Source: Drosophila pseudoobscura (lineage: Eukaryota > Arthropoda > Insecta > Diptera > Drosophilidae). Taken from it: a DNA stretch of 64,000 bases. Both the position numbers and the translations under genes were made by a program. Each line of letters starts with the position of its first letter. Positions within the stretch are counted from its first letter, which is position 1. Of this stretch, positions 37,601-49,400 are shown in pieces. Where the stretch lies: assembly GCF_009870125.1 (NCBI RefSeq), contig NC_046679.1, positions 4,030,001 through 4,094,000 on the forward strand, written 5' to 3'. The notes below the pieces were generated by a model. The model had not been told where the DNA came from, did not search any database, and saw only the letters and a list, made by a program, of their open reading frames with translations.

Positions 37601-38111
37601 TTTTTTATTTTGTATGAATCATTGAGCAGCACCCCAGGCTCATCTCTTCCTTCCCTTTCATTTTGAGTAGAACTTACCGCACTTTTCCTCCGCAGAACTG
37701 GCACTCGGGCCCCTGCCACCCGTCAGCGCACAGGCACTGGCCATCCTCCTGGCACTGGCCGTCGTTCTGGCAGCGACTCCCGTGCGCCGTGCAATTGTAC
37801 GCGCTGGCCCGATGCAGGCCGCTGAAGCAGCCGTGGAAGAGGAGCAGCGTCAGCAGGAGCAAACATTTTCGCCTGTATTTCGCATTGAAGGTCGGCGATG
37901 TGGTGGTGGTAGTAGGAGTGGAGGTGCTGGCGCCACTACGCAGGCTCTGATGATGGTGGTGCTGCTGCTGCTGCTGCTGGCTGTTTACTATGGTAATGGA
38001 GGGGGAGGGATTGTTGTTGCGATTGCGATTTGAGCAGAATGATGTTGTGGAAGACGTCACTGGCGATGAAGGCTGCTTCTGCTGGTCCCCCGCATGCTCC
38101 ACCAAGCACAT
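31606..38111 (-). CDS. dsd: Distracted, the Drosophila Attractin orthologue
   Basis: Coding exons 38111-37678, 35717-35481, 35409-35252, 35192-35045, 34974-32127, 32056-31970, 31904-31823 and 31760-31606 join in phase to 1382 residues. It is a type I membrane protein of the Attractin family. In order: a polar Q/H/T-rich leader, a hydrophobic signal segment (83-93), an EGF domain (106-138), a CUB domain (about 146-265), a second EGF-like stretch, kelch repeats (about 340-660), several PSI/plexin-like cysteine clusters, two laminin-type EGF domains, one transmembrane helix (about 1227-1248) and a cytoplasmic tail. The tail keeps EMEQMASRPF (MASRPF at 1268-1273), the attractin motif required for partner binding in mammals, and the late block GLAVASALV. 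Start: an in-frame TGA at 38171-38169 precedes a GTG at 38165, so the first usable ATG is at 38111, in good fly context. Intron 1 is 1960 bp. A plus-strand 732-codon frame over the large exon is a shadow. Confidence 0.93.
35718..37677. other. First intron of dsd
   Basis: GT at 37677 and AG at 35718 on the minus strand. It contains a (CA)n run at 36145-36164, a (GA)n run at 36632-36649, a (CT)n run near 37137-37155 and G-rich purine blocks near 36729-36749. No nested exon recognised. Confidence 0.7.
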
Positions 38112-38416
38112 GTTTGATAGACTTTCGTCGACTGCCGCTGTTTGGGGTATTGGCTGCAGTTTCACGTTTCACATTTTCTCGCGACGACAAAATCCTTCGA
38201 TTTTTGTGGAGGGGAATGCCTATTGCACAATTCTTTTGCTCTCCCCGCACGGACAAGCAGACGGCCAGGAGTACGCTGGACACTAGACGAACATAGAAAC
38301 ACACACACGAACACACACGAATTGCACAACCTGGTCGCGCTCTTAAGAATTAGTTGCAGCGCCTTATCCACTTTCTGAGCAAAGTTATTGACAATTTTTA
38401 TTATGAACAGAGAGAC

Positions 38417-38818
38417 GAGAAATCAGCGCGAGTGTTGGATAGCAGTGCACTTACGCTTGCAGCGTTGCCAGAAATCAGACCGTGACCCGCAATCGATGTA
38501 TCGATATGGAATGGGACTCATTGTTGTGAACCGGGCCATAACCGATTCAAAAAAACGACCAATTCCTCAATTTCGATCTTCCGTCGAATATTCCCAGCTA
38601 TATAGAACATTTGGCAATGCCCAGATAGTTTTCTCCCAATTCTCAATAAATTCCCTACCCGACCGGCCTGTTCCAAGCAAATGCATTTCTATGAATTTCT
38701 ATGAAATTTCGAATTTATTTTTGCAAAGAGAAATCAGCGTAAGTGTTGGATAGCACTGCACTTAAGGTTGCAGCGCTGCCAGAAAGCAGACCGTGACCCG
38801 CAATCGATGTATCGATAT
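38417..38818. promoter_or_regulatory. Duplicated 91-bp DRE module between dsd and Tusp
   Basis: A 91-bp sequence occurs twice in direct orientation, at 38417-38507 and 38728-38818, offset 311 bp, with 7 mismatches by eye. Each copy ends in ATCGATGTATCGATAT and so contains a perfect DRE TATCGATA (38499-38506 and 38810-38817). The right copy also has TTGCAGCGCTGCC, an exact match to Ohler Motif 7 (KNNCAKCNCTRNY); the left copy has one change (GCGTTGCC). The pair lies about 305-705 bp upstream of the dsd ATG and upstream of the plus-strand Tusp leader, so it may serve both. Each copy could be a separate transcription start region. DREF binding is inferred from the motif. Confidence 0.6.
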
Positions 38819-39299
38819 ACATCGCAACCATCGCGGTTCGTTAGAGCGGAAGTCGCAGGCAGCTGAAATTTGTTGGATTTATTAGAATTTCTGAAAGAAA
38901 TCGTCCTTCTTGGTAGTGCCACAAGTTGCGGCTGTTGTTGGTGCTTCACTGGATGTTTTCCCCAAGTTGCACACGCATTAAATGTTGCTGGCAGAAGCGT
39001 TAAAGTACATAAAATCAATACCCCCGAAATAACAACAACCAGGCGTCCGGTGAGAAGCGCGTAAATTCCGTCAGTTTTTCGAGAGCTTCAGTGATAAGAA
39101 AATGTGCGAATTGGCAGGCGCAGGCGCGCTCTTCCCCGACAAATTTTCCGACTTTTCCTGCGATGCGAGAGGCGAGGCGACAATCCAATGGCCACAGTTT
39201 ACTTTCGGAAGTCGATGAAAGCTGTGTGCTGGCCGTGGCTAACGGAATTTTAACCGTTGCATGTGCGTTACGCGAGTGTGTGTGAGTGTGTGCCATGAG

Positions 39300-39544
39300 C
39301 GCGTCTGTGTGCTATCCGTGTAGTAGTAGAGGAGCAGCGAACGAAAAAACGGAACGTCTGCTTTAACAATTGCAAAAAGAAAACCACACACACACACACG
39401 TCACGTCACAGAGCGTCTAAAGAGCGGAGCTTAGGCTGCATCCGGGATTCGGTTGGAAAAAAACTATAATTATATTGGCGTCCAGCATTGCAGTGGATAC
39501 CTGGAAGCACAGGGACACCACCCGCAGCAGCAGCGGCAGCACAG
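39300..39544 (+). other. Candidate non-coding first exon of the plus-strand gene (Tusp)
   Basis: A purine-rich, codon-free stretch after the DRE modules ends in GGCAGCACAG|GTGAGT, a strong 5' splice site at 39544/39545. It resembles a fly 5' UTR exon: A-rich blocks, CA repeats and scattered stops. If real, it would be spliced to the exon beginning at 47652. The left limit is a guess, as I see no clear initiator. An alternative is that the donor is fortuitous. Confidence 0.35.
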
Positions 39545-42500
39545 GTGAGTGGCGGAATTTCGTTGTCTCCATGGAGTGGCAATCATTCGTTACACCAGGG
39601 ATGGGATGGATTCCGGGGGTGGATTCCGGGCCCGGGCTCTGGCTCTGGCTATGGCTATGGCTCCCGGTGCCTGCCTACAACAGACACGTCTCTCTGGAGG
39701 TGTGGGAGTGTTGTTGTGGCGACACAATGCTGCCGACCACAACAACACATTCCCCTCCCCCCCAGCGAAGTTCCCTTTAGTTTTAGCCTCTAATTAAAGT
39801 CTGTCCATTATCAGCACTTTGGCTATATTTGCTTAGCGCTTCGCTGCTTTTGTGGCACATTTTTTTGTGTGTGTTTTTTCGGCTAAAAATGCCTGGAATT
39901 TAGCAGTTACAGAGGAAGCTCTGCCCACGCACGTTTTCGATTAATCCCCGCATCAAATGAAGCGAAGCAATGACAGTGAAAATCGATTGGCATTGGCACG
40001 CTTCCCTGTATGCCAGTGGCTGTGTGTGTGTGTGACTGAAACGAGTCTGCGGGGACTAGTAGGGAACGGCACATTTCTGGCAGAGGCAATCATAAGCGCC
40101 CATAAAAACAGCAAGCGGCTCATCCAACGGCTGTGGAGAGGGGCGCCCTGTAATACGAATGCGTGCTGAAATTGAAATTCCGTTAGTTGGAGCGATAACC
40201 GTTATTCATATATTTGCATGTACATATGTGTGTGTGTGTGCTACTCAGTTTTTGCATAATTTAGATGACCCCGCTGCTGGCGTCAACCGCGACCGCGGCG
40301 CCTACGCCAACGCCAACGCATGACCGCCAATGTCTTGCTGTTGTTCTTGGCTGCTCTTCCTTATGCTCCTCCTCTTCTTGTTCTTGGCTGCTGCTCTGCT
40401 TCCTCCTCCCCCTCGGCGGCGACTGCTCTTTGAGAAATTATTTTTAAGTTTGTGGGCGTCCGCGGCCGTGAAGGGGAGGGGTCAGATGTGTGTGTGCGGG
40501 AATGTGTGCCACCGCCGCCGCCGCCCCAGCCGTCAAGGTCATTTACATTCTGTTTTATTTCTTTTCAATGAGCGTTGCGTTGCGTTTTCTCTGTTTTTGT
40601 ACCCCGCACTCGAAGATTTTACGGGTATATACGATTTGTTTTGAAAGTGGTGGAAAGCGTTTTCGGCCCGGCTCAAAAGACGTACAAAATATATTGTATA
40701 AATTACATAAATAAATTCCCTGGGTAACGGTTATAAAAGTAGAGCCGCGGCCTTTGCCGCTCCCTCTCGTTTTTTTGTTTATCTTCAATTTGCATTTTTT
40801 CTTCTTTTTTTCATTATATAATTTGTAACGTTTGTGGAGAGGGGTGTGGCGGTGGGTGGGCGTTGTTTTGTGGCAAGTTCAAGTGCAGCAGTGCCGAGGC
40901 GACGACGACGGCGGTGGCGGCTTGCGGTTGTTTTTTTGTTAAATGTTTTGCCAATATTTTCGCCATTGACAACACACACACATATACAGTGGGGGCGGCA
41001 ATGGTGTGTGGGCGGGGCTGTTGTTTACCTTGCCAATACCTGAATTGGCGGGCAGTTTTATTATTTTGCATAACTAAAGAAGGAACAACAGAAAGAAGGA
41101 ACAACAGCCAGACGAAATATGAAAAAATAAAAACTGGAGAATGAAGAAACAACCAAGCAAATAAAGGAAAATAAGCAACAGAAAAGCAGGAACAAATAAT
41201 GAAAAAAATTGTTTGTATTACAAGGGGAGGAGGCGGAAGGTGGGGCAATCGAAATATTTAATACCCTAGAAGATTTATGGTTTTTCAGGTAATATATAGA
41301 AACATGTGTGATATTATATAGTCGTCCCATTTTTTGTAGACTTCGTTTTACAATATAATAAACTCAATAAATTGTCATTGAACTAAAGATTCTGCAAGTT
41401 GTGCTGGAATATCCTCAGAAACCAACAAGATTTCCTCACAAAGAAAGGGGTTTTCAAGCGATTGTTCCTATATCAGCCACAAAATACTGTGATATACGAT
41501 AATATTCATATTCGGCAGGGTAAGCTGCAATTTGCAAGAATTCCTTGGATTATCTGAGGGACTGGGACTTACGGAGGGAATTCTGATGAAAATTTCTTCA
41601 ACTTAGGGATTTTTTTGAACATAAATATGCAGAAGTATCTTGGGAAAGTATCTATCTGCTGTGGAATATGAAGATGGGTCCTTTTCAATGGGTTTTTTGG
41701 GCATATATTCGAGGTGTCTTATGTTCCACCGTACTCCGTTGCAAGCTCCAGTTTCAAGTCAAAATACCCTTCCTTCTGCCAGAGAACTATCAACATGGAA
41801 AAAATAAAAACGCACCCGGCAACAAAACAAGCAACAAGAACAGAAACAACAACAACAACGCAACGGCGAGCAGTAGCGCCAGTGAGGCGCACAATTTTCC
41901 CAGTCAATGGGTGGGGCAGGGAGAGAGGAGGATGGCAGGGACGGTTCTAAAGAGCCAGAAGGGGGGTTTGGGGCCCAGGGAGGGTTAGGTTAAAGTAGAA
42001 ACAAATTATACGACACACCCCCCTCTCAGCGTACAACGGATTGGGTTGGGTGGGTGGAGGGGGGGAGGGGTTTGGTTTCGGTAGCGCCCCGTCCGCATCA
42101 AGTCAATAAACAAGCAGCAGTTACAACAACAACAGCAAACACAAAAACAATGGGGAAAAATTGAAGGATAAAATGGAAGGAGGCGCTCTCCTCGCCCGTC
42201 AGCTTTTATACGGCATTTCCCCAGTGCCATCGTTCCGTTGCTCCATTAAAGCTCAGTGCACACACACACACACACACGCACACAAACAACATGCTCGTAC
42301 ATTTAACGGTTCCCAGCACCCCAAAGAGATGTTTGTCTCTCTCACACCACCACAGCCACAGCCGCAGCCACACACACACTCTCAGTCGGTGACTGACGCT
42401 CTTCCTCTCTGCGGAGACCCCCTCTCTCTTCCTCTCTCTCTCTCTCAAGCTCCTCCGATGCCCGAGCATTTGTCAATGTTGCTTTTCTTGGCTTCTCATT

Positions 42501-45500
42501 TATATTATCATTTATACAAAATTTTATTGCTTTTTCTTGTCTTTTGGTTTTCATTGATTGAGGGGGACTCGTTTGGGTAAGGGGTTAAACAACGGGGAGT
42601 CCCCACAGGAAGCCACAGCAAAATCTTGCCAATTAAATGCATGCAAGTGCATGTCCTACAATTGTTGTTGCTTCTCTGGAATCGATGTGTTCTTGAGAGG
42701 AATGGGGGTGTACGTCCATATATGACACGCCTTTCTTTGTGTTCTAGAGGGCATGCTGTAAGCTAAAGTTAAACCCTGGATTTTTCCAGGCTGTAACAAA
42801 TCAAGCAGGACGTCATGCCGTAACCCCTGGGAATAGTCAGCCTTCGCTCAAAGTTGTTTCGGAAAACACTTAAAGTCTTTGCTTAATAAAACATCCAGAA
42901 ATGATAAGCTTAGGAAGGCTAACAGCTACATATTTAACACCCAATCAAAAGCTGGTCTTTGTTCTAGTCTAGCTCTGACTTTGGCGATTCTAAGAACTAC
43001 TTACAGAACAAAAATAAACCATATGGACTCCTGCGATGTCAGACTTTGGAAAACCACTCATCTAGAACCTAGAATGAAGGTAGCAGAACCAGTCGAAAGG
43101 TTTTTATCGAGGCTTATGAGCCTGTTACCTTTTCTGTTTCATAGATTTACACTTTTTGTAGGTAGTTATGTGCTCTTGCACTCCTATAAGATAGAAGACC
43201 CTTACCAAAAATCCCTCCGATGGGGTATGCCTCGAGAGTGCTAAGTATTACACCCATTGATACACCCTTTCGTGCCCTCGTAAGTCGAGGAAAAGGGCAC
43301 ATTTTAACACATTTTAAAGACTTGTATATGGAACAAATGTATAGACTATTATTTGAGGAATATTTGATGTATTCCCCACTCTGTTTGCTCTCATTTTTGT
43401 AGCAATTGTTTGGGAATTAAATCTGAGTATCGGGTATCTACATACGAGTGCCACATGTAATATTGTTTCATGTTTGGCCCCCCGATTTGTTGTCCCCCGT
43501 TTCGAGGGCATTTCTTGTGCTCGCTGGCGTGCGGCTAATTAAAGCGACTGCCATGCCCCACGGGCAGTGGAACTCCAGGCAATTACTGGGGTGTCCTGTG
43601 GCCTGTGGCCCCCACATCAGCAACTTCGGCGAAGGAGGGCCCGAGTGTGCTTTGAACTTGCTTCAATCTCGCCGGCTGCGTGGCATGCGGCCTAGAACAA
43701 AGCCCCAATACGAGTACTGGGGCACACATAATGATGCGGAACCCGAAACCGAGACCCAAGGCGGACCTTAGATCCTTTTCCGATAAATGCTACTAAATAA
43801 TACATTTTCCTGTGGCCACGACGGCACGAAGGGGCCCTGCGGAAGGACTCTTCTCGAATCGGGCACAAAGTTGTTCCTTCCTTCTGCTGTACTTTTTGTA
43901 CTTTGCGGCAGGTCTTGTTGCATGCCTCACTGCGTTTTCATTATACGATATGCGCACAGGGAAAAGGCGAGGGAGAGAGAGCCGTTCAAGGGCATTTTCC
44001 TACAACAAAAATAGTTGGAAAAACAATGGCCAGCGCCAGAGCGCCTTTTAGGTAAATGAAAAGCTTTGGCAAATAAAACAAATGCGTGCACTCGCATTCG
44101 AATTCTGTCCTGTGTCCACAAATTGCCGCAATTAATTCCCAGACATGATGGCAGGACATGCGCGAAGGATAAAAAAAGTAAATCATGATTTTAGCGGGGA
44201 TTAAGTGGGGGCAAAATATATGTACATTTGCGTGGAAAATTATGCTCACAAGCGCAAAAGAGCAAAACAGCAAAAGTTGCCACCAAGCCACCGTAACTGT
44301 ATTTAAGCGCCTTAGAAGGGGAGCGGAGGGGCCAACTGGCGTACAATGGAGCGTATACGCAATCCCATTTCGGGGCGGCAGGAAGATGGGGATGGGGATG
44401 GGGAGCAACTAACAAGCAACTAAACTTTCGCTCTGTCTTTCCACATAATTAACTTTTGATGGCAAAGCCAAAAGCAAATCCTTGCACCCGGAGGTGTGTG
44501 GGAAACAGACTATTGCCCGGGCTCAATGGCCTAGGAAATATTCATTAAACAATTTCAATTGTTATTTGCTTTCTCCTAAATGGATTTTAATTGATTTTGC
44601 ACTTGAAATTCTCTGTTCTCTGGAATGGTGGCCATTTCTTACTCGGAAACCGTCCGTCCCGGAGTACGCCGTAACTCGAAGTCAGTTGTGTGGAAGGTGT
44701 GATAAATTCCTGGCAATTTGTGGATAATTCTCTTGAACTCCAAGTGGAATTTCCCCATGTTTATTTGTGTGGAATTTTCCAATGAAAATTGTGCTTTAAG
44801 AGAACATGTGTTGGAAAAAACAGATTTAAATATCAATAATATTATATGATAGCAAAGCCGGGACTGTGTATTTTGTAATTGGATACTGAACAGCGGAAAA
44901 AGAACAATATTATGACAAATTACAGCTTGGACGCTTTATACACCTCTGCAGACTCGTTGAATGAAGCCAGTGACGTTAATTCTTAGTAAAAATGTCACAT
45001 AAGCGAACGGCCACATTCATATCGAATGGCACGAACGGAAATCAAGAGACTCGTGGTTTTTTATGAGGGAAGCGCTTCGCTCTTGAGTAAAATATGGGGC
45101 CTACTACGAGGACCCACAAGTTTTTTATATAAGAACCCTTGACTGCATTTAATTGTTACGTTAAATCAATAAAAACTGCTATTGACATTAAGCCCAGCGC
45201 TATTTTTGGTTATTTTTTGTTGATATCACGGCATAAAGGACTTTGGCTGTGCCCAATGCCAGGACTTAAACCATTGTTGATGGCTAAATGCATATTTCAT
45301 GATGTCTCGGGCGTCGCCGCTGGCGTGTCCGTCGATTGGCCCACCTGCACAGACAGACCCACCCACCGACCCACCGAATCCTTTGACTGGCATTTCGACA
45401 GCTTTTGTGGCACTGCTTGCCAGCCTTATAGCGGCCGTGAACCGCACGTTGCTAAAAGTGCTCAATGTCGCATGAAAGCGGAGAGCGGAGGGCGGAGTGG

Positions 45501-47651
45501 CAAGTGTGGCACGTTGCACAAAGCCAGTCGGTGTGTGTGTGGCAGAGTGGCAAAAGTAACACGTACCAAAAATATGGCCTGGGGCAAATGTGCAATCATT
45601 CATCTCGAGAACTACTCGACAATGCATTCCACTCTTCCGACTGCTAACCTGCCACAGTGCTAACCTGCCACACGGCTACCCCGCCCCGCTGCCACACGGC
45701 TGCTGCCTCGTCCCCTGTCTGTCGCTGTTATTGAAATGGAATTCAAAGGACCCTCGCGAAATGTAGTTGGCTTTTTATCAATATTTAAGCAGGCAAAAGC
45801 TCTTCCCCACTCTCGAGATTCCATTAGTTTTATTCCTTTCTGTCTGAGCGGCAGGCCCCCAGCCCCGGCTCGGCCTTTGTTGATGACGGCCCGCCCTCGG
45901 GGGCGTATACGCAATCAAAAATTGTGTATCACATGACAAATTCAATCAGACAAAGCACACGACCTAATTGAAGCGAATGCGTGTGCTGTGTGCTCTGGAG
46001 GCTGGAGGCGATGCCTGGGCAAAGACAAACAAATGTTGACTGGCTGCCAGCTAGACCAAAAATATTGTACTACATAAAGCCAGAAGTCAGAAGCCAGAGA
46101 GAGTCAAGCAGTCATCTAGCAGGGACCACCCTCAAAGACAGCAGACGGGAGACGGGAGACAACACAGCCGTCAGGCATCCATCCATGCATCCAGCAGCAA
46201 AGCCATATCAATTATTCAGGCATAATTTGAAACATTGTCGTACCCTGCTCCGAGCATTTCTTGGCTCTAGGATTCCGCATAGCACTGCGATATCCTCTAT
46301 AAGGAGGGTCTGCACCTTTGTGCAGGAGGTGCGCATCTGAATCTTGGAAGTTATGATGGATAAGGGCCATAAATGTCGTATGTATAGGTCTCTGAACCCG
46401 AAATTTTGGGTACACTTTTGGCATCTGTCTTTCTAAAGATTGAGTATTTATTTTTAATATTTTGAATATTTATTTAATTTGCTTAAAATCATTACAATCT
46501 AATAATACTATCCCGAAAACTTTTAAGAAGCTGTGATATCTGTATTTCTTGGGATATAAGGCTCAAATTTTTAAATATTTATATATGTATCTTGCTTTAA
46601 ATCATTCCGATCGCATAATCCTATCCCGAAGCTTTGACATCTGTATTTTTTCGGATATAAGGCTCTGAATTTTTAAATATTTTTCTACACTTTTAAGATA
46701 TTATCTACAAATACAGGAAAATGGGTTTACATTTATTTATTTATTTTTTAATTATTTTTATATTATATTATTATATATTATTATATATTATATTATATTT
46801 TTAATTTGTATTAAATTAATTTAAATTTTTTCAAAGTCACTCAGCAAACCCCGGGCTATATTTAGACTCTCTCAAAAGTGATTTTCCATTAAATAAAAAT
46901 ACCAAAATTCCGCTAAAAATAATCTTCTGTGAGTAAAGGATATCCTGTAGTCGCCACACCACAAAATATCGCTCCTGCTGGCTTCTGGCTTTGTCATCAG
47001 CTCTTCTGCTGCTCCGCTGCTCTGCCCCTCGACTCGACTCGACTCGGTTGAGTTTTTGCCTGAAAACTTTTTAAATTATTTAAATGAGGAGAAAATGTAC
47101 ACACAAAAGGACGAAGCTCTCGACAGCGTTTTTGCTCTCCCAGTTTTATATATCATATTTTTTCCATCTTTTTTTCCCCCGTTTATTATTTTAGATCGGA
47201 GGGAAACGCACAAGTTTTCCGAGCTGTTTGCTAGAAAGCATTTTTATGAGCCATGTGCCGGGGAGAGCGTGGGTTATCCGTGGGTTATCCGCAGGTTATA
47301 CGGGTTATTCGGTCTGACGGAGACCCCAGAGGTAGATAGGACACAGCGCCACCACTTGGCCACTAACACCAATTAGTGTGCCCCGGAAAGTGTGCTTCAA
47401 ATGGGGGCGAGATGTTCCATATTGGGGTTCACAGCATATGCCCCGTCACAGCACTCCATCAGGCAGGGGCAGGGGCAGGGGTGTGTGTGTGTGTGCGTCT
47501 GGCTGATAAGGAAGCAGCAGCACGGCGGTGGCCAAAGCCCCACTCCAATTGGCTTTCATCGTAAATTAGTTATTGGCATGTTATACCAAACGATAATGAA
47601 ACTTTGCCCTCCCCCCATTAATCTCTCTCTCTCTGTCCCTCTCTGTTGTAG
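39545..47651. other. Non-coding stretch, probably an intron of Tusp
   Basis: About 8 kb without recognisable exons. Visible features: CA-rich tract at about 42256-42288; TA/TTA-rich block at 46430-46830 with a tandem duplication; CCGCCGCCG trinucleotides near 40510-40530; G-rich runs near 42050-42070. Small open frames on both strands have no domain or homology that I recognise. Confidence 0.5.
46453..46690. repeat. AT-rich tandem duplication (about 113-bp unit)
   Basis: Two diverged copies: each has TTGCTT(A)AAATCATT, a CTATCCCGAA phrase, GA(T/C)ATCTGTATTT, and GGATATAAGGCTC, then AATTTTTAAATATTT. The matching TTGCTT phrases start at 46479 and 46592. It looks like a local duplication inside AT-rich spacer. 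Confidence 0.65.
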
Positions 47652-47843
47652 CAACATGTGTGTGGCCTGAATCCGTGCAGGAGAACTACGGACAAGCCAC
47701 CGAGCAACCACTAGTGGGGACATTGGACATATATCTGGGGACATAAAATGCATTTACATTTCGAGCGGAACATCAACACAAAATGCGACTGCACGATACT
47801 ATCGTTGTCATGGATGGGAAAGGTGCCAGATGATATACCCGAG
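47652..47843 (+). CDS. Tusp: First coding exon of the TULP4-type tubby protein Tusp (rest lies beyond the window)
   Basis: A pyrimidine tract ending TTGTAG (47651) opens an exon that closes with ACCCGAG|GTAAGT at 47843/47844. Coding starts at ATG 47748 in good fly context (ACATAAAATG) and runs 32 codons in phase 0; 47652-47747 is 5' UTR. The peptide contains CTILSLSWMGKVP, which aligns with the N terminus of mammalian TULP4 (NILCLSWKGRVP as I recall it). This family has N-terminal WD repeats, a SOCS box and a C-terminal tubby domain, and is thought to be a ubiquitin-ligase substrate receptor. The downstream WD-repeat exons are not seen before 64000, so the gene is partial here and the following intron exceeds 16 kb. 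The short length explains why it is easily missed. Identification rests on one exon. Confidence 0.65.
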
Positions 47844-47853
47844 GTAAGTGCTA

Positions 47854-47879
47854 CCGCCCCGCCCCGCCCCGCCCCGCCC
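47854..47879. repeat. GCCCC pentamer repeat just inside the Tusp intron
   Basis: Five GCCCC units begin 11 bases after the Tusp exon donor. The opposite strand is G-rich (GGGGC)n and could form a quadruplex; any effect on the splice site is speculative. Confidence 0.75.
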
Positions 47880-49385
47880 AGCAGTAGACCAAAAGCCATT
47901 AACAGTGCGGTCCAAACGGCGTCCCCTGGTGTCCTTCCTTAATACAATAAATACTGGACAATGTCCATTAAACGATGGCGACATTTTAAACCAAGAGGAG
48001 AGCTAAGACGGAAGACTTTTAAGGGGAGAGGCAGAGGCATCACTGGAAGACTTTGGCCCTGGCCCTGGCCGTGACTCGGGCCCCAACATTGCATTAATTT
48101 CTGGCCACGTTGGCCGCTTTTCAGGCTTCCAATTGATTTTACATGCCCCCCCCGCCGGCACTGCCGTGGGGCCATCGATCGGTGGATAGCGAGAGGGGCA
48201 CTGTCTGAGTGGGCTGTAACTTTTCCAATCATTATGAACTTTCAATGCCTGCACAACAAATGCCATATAATCCTTTTTATATTGAATATAAAAATCCAAT
48301 CACGTCTGTCTCTGTCGGTGGCCTCCTGCCAGCTACCTCCTCATATCCTTCCACTCTTACAGGTTTTTCTCCTGCTGCTCCTTGTGTGCCTCCTTTAGAT
48401 ACAGATACTCCTGTGTTTTGTGGCAACGAAGCAGCAACAGGATCTTGGGTTGCTGTTTTTGTGGCGCCCTTAAACTCGTTTGGCGATTTATTTAACAGTT
48501 TTCAATTTCGTTCTCAACACTCTCCGGGCATCGCAGAGGGGGAGGGGTGGGTGGCCACGGGACACGTGTCGAGGTTTGTCGGAGAGGCCGACGCGTGCTC
48601 TTGCCATTTCCTCATTTCCTCATTTCCCGTTTCCATTTCCATTCCGATTGTGTTGCAAGTACGCTAAGCCACAAGCTTAATGCCTTGTTACGCCCTGGCG
48701 GCAATTTACCAGCGATAAGCACTTCTCTCTCCTGCCCGGCGCCCCCTTTTCCCCCTCTTCACCCTTTTTTCCATCCCTTCGACTATCAGGCCACTGGGGT
48801 GTTGGCCCCATTTCCCTCGCCCACTGGCCATAAATCATCTGCATATTAAAACAAGCGAGAAAACACTCTCCAGAGTCCAGGGCTGTGCAATTTGCCAGGG
48901 AATCATAATATTTTAACAACTGCGACGCCATTAATAGAATATTGATGATGGAGTGCGTCATCGCGTTGTTTCTGATTTATTGGCCAGAGAACAACATCCT
49001 TCGAGTGGATGCCCATCCCCCCATCCCCCCTCATTTGTGGGCTCTACCCAACCCCCTCATGGATCCATGGAGTCGTCTTCCCAAGGGCTGTGCCACAAAT
49101 TGACATGCCAGCGGACAAGGACACACAACTCAAATCGCAAATGGAAATTTAATAGCAATAGCTCGTAGCTCTGCTGCTTGTCTCTGCATCGCACACATGT
49201 CCACAAATATACTCGAGGCATGCCACCAAGGCAAAGGCACTTTCCTCCGCCAACTCCAGTGGTTGAAGGACACATCACATCATGCAGAATCCGCAACAAA
49301 TGAATTCTAATGAGCATCAAGTGTGAAGTGGGGAAAACATTCCACTTTTCTTTAATTTGTGGCCATTATTGGGCCAGAATCGAAG

Positions 49386-49400
49386 TACAGTGCGTTTCAG
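49386..49400 (+). mobile_element. Solo terminus of the CAGTGCGTTTC element
   Basis: TACAGTGCGTTTCAG is identical to the inverted terminus of the 54761-55570 element, including the TA. No partner terminus was found nearby, so this is a truncated copy or a chance match. Confidence 0.35.

Noticed and set aside
37243..37719. A 158-codon minus-strand frame overlapping dsd exon 1
   Set aside because: It crosses the dsd donor at 37677 and continues in intron sequence with no similarity; the spliced dsd frame explains the exon better.
42160..42580. Opposing frames over the CA/CT-rich tract
   Set aside because: Produced by microsatellite sequence (His-Thr and Arg-Glu runs) and open on both strands; not gene-like.
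48209..48667. Plus-strand frame containing EGWVATGH, superficially like the EGWLATGNGRG of TULP4
   Set aside because: Only six or seven residues agree. The following residues (VSRFVGEADACS) do not continue the WD repeat, and there is no matching acceptor before it. Taken as chance.
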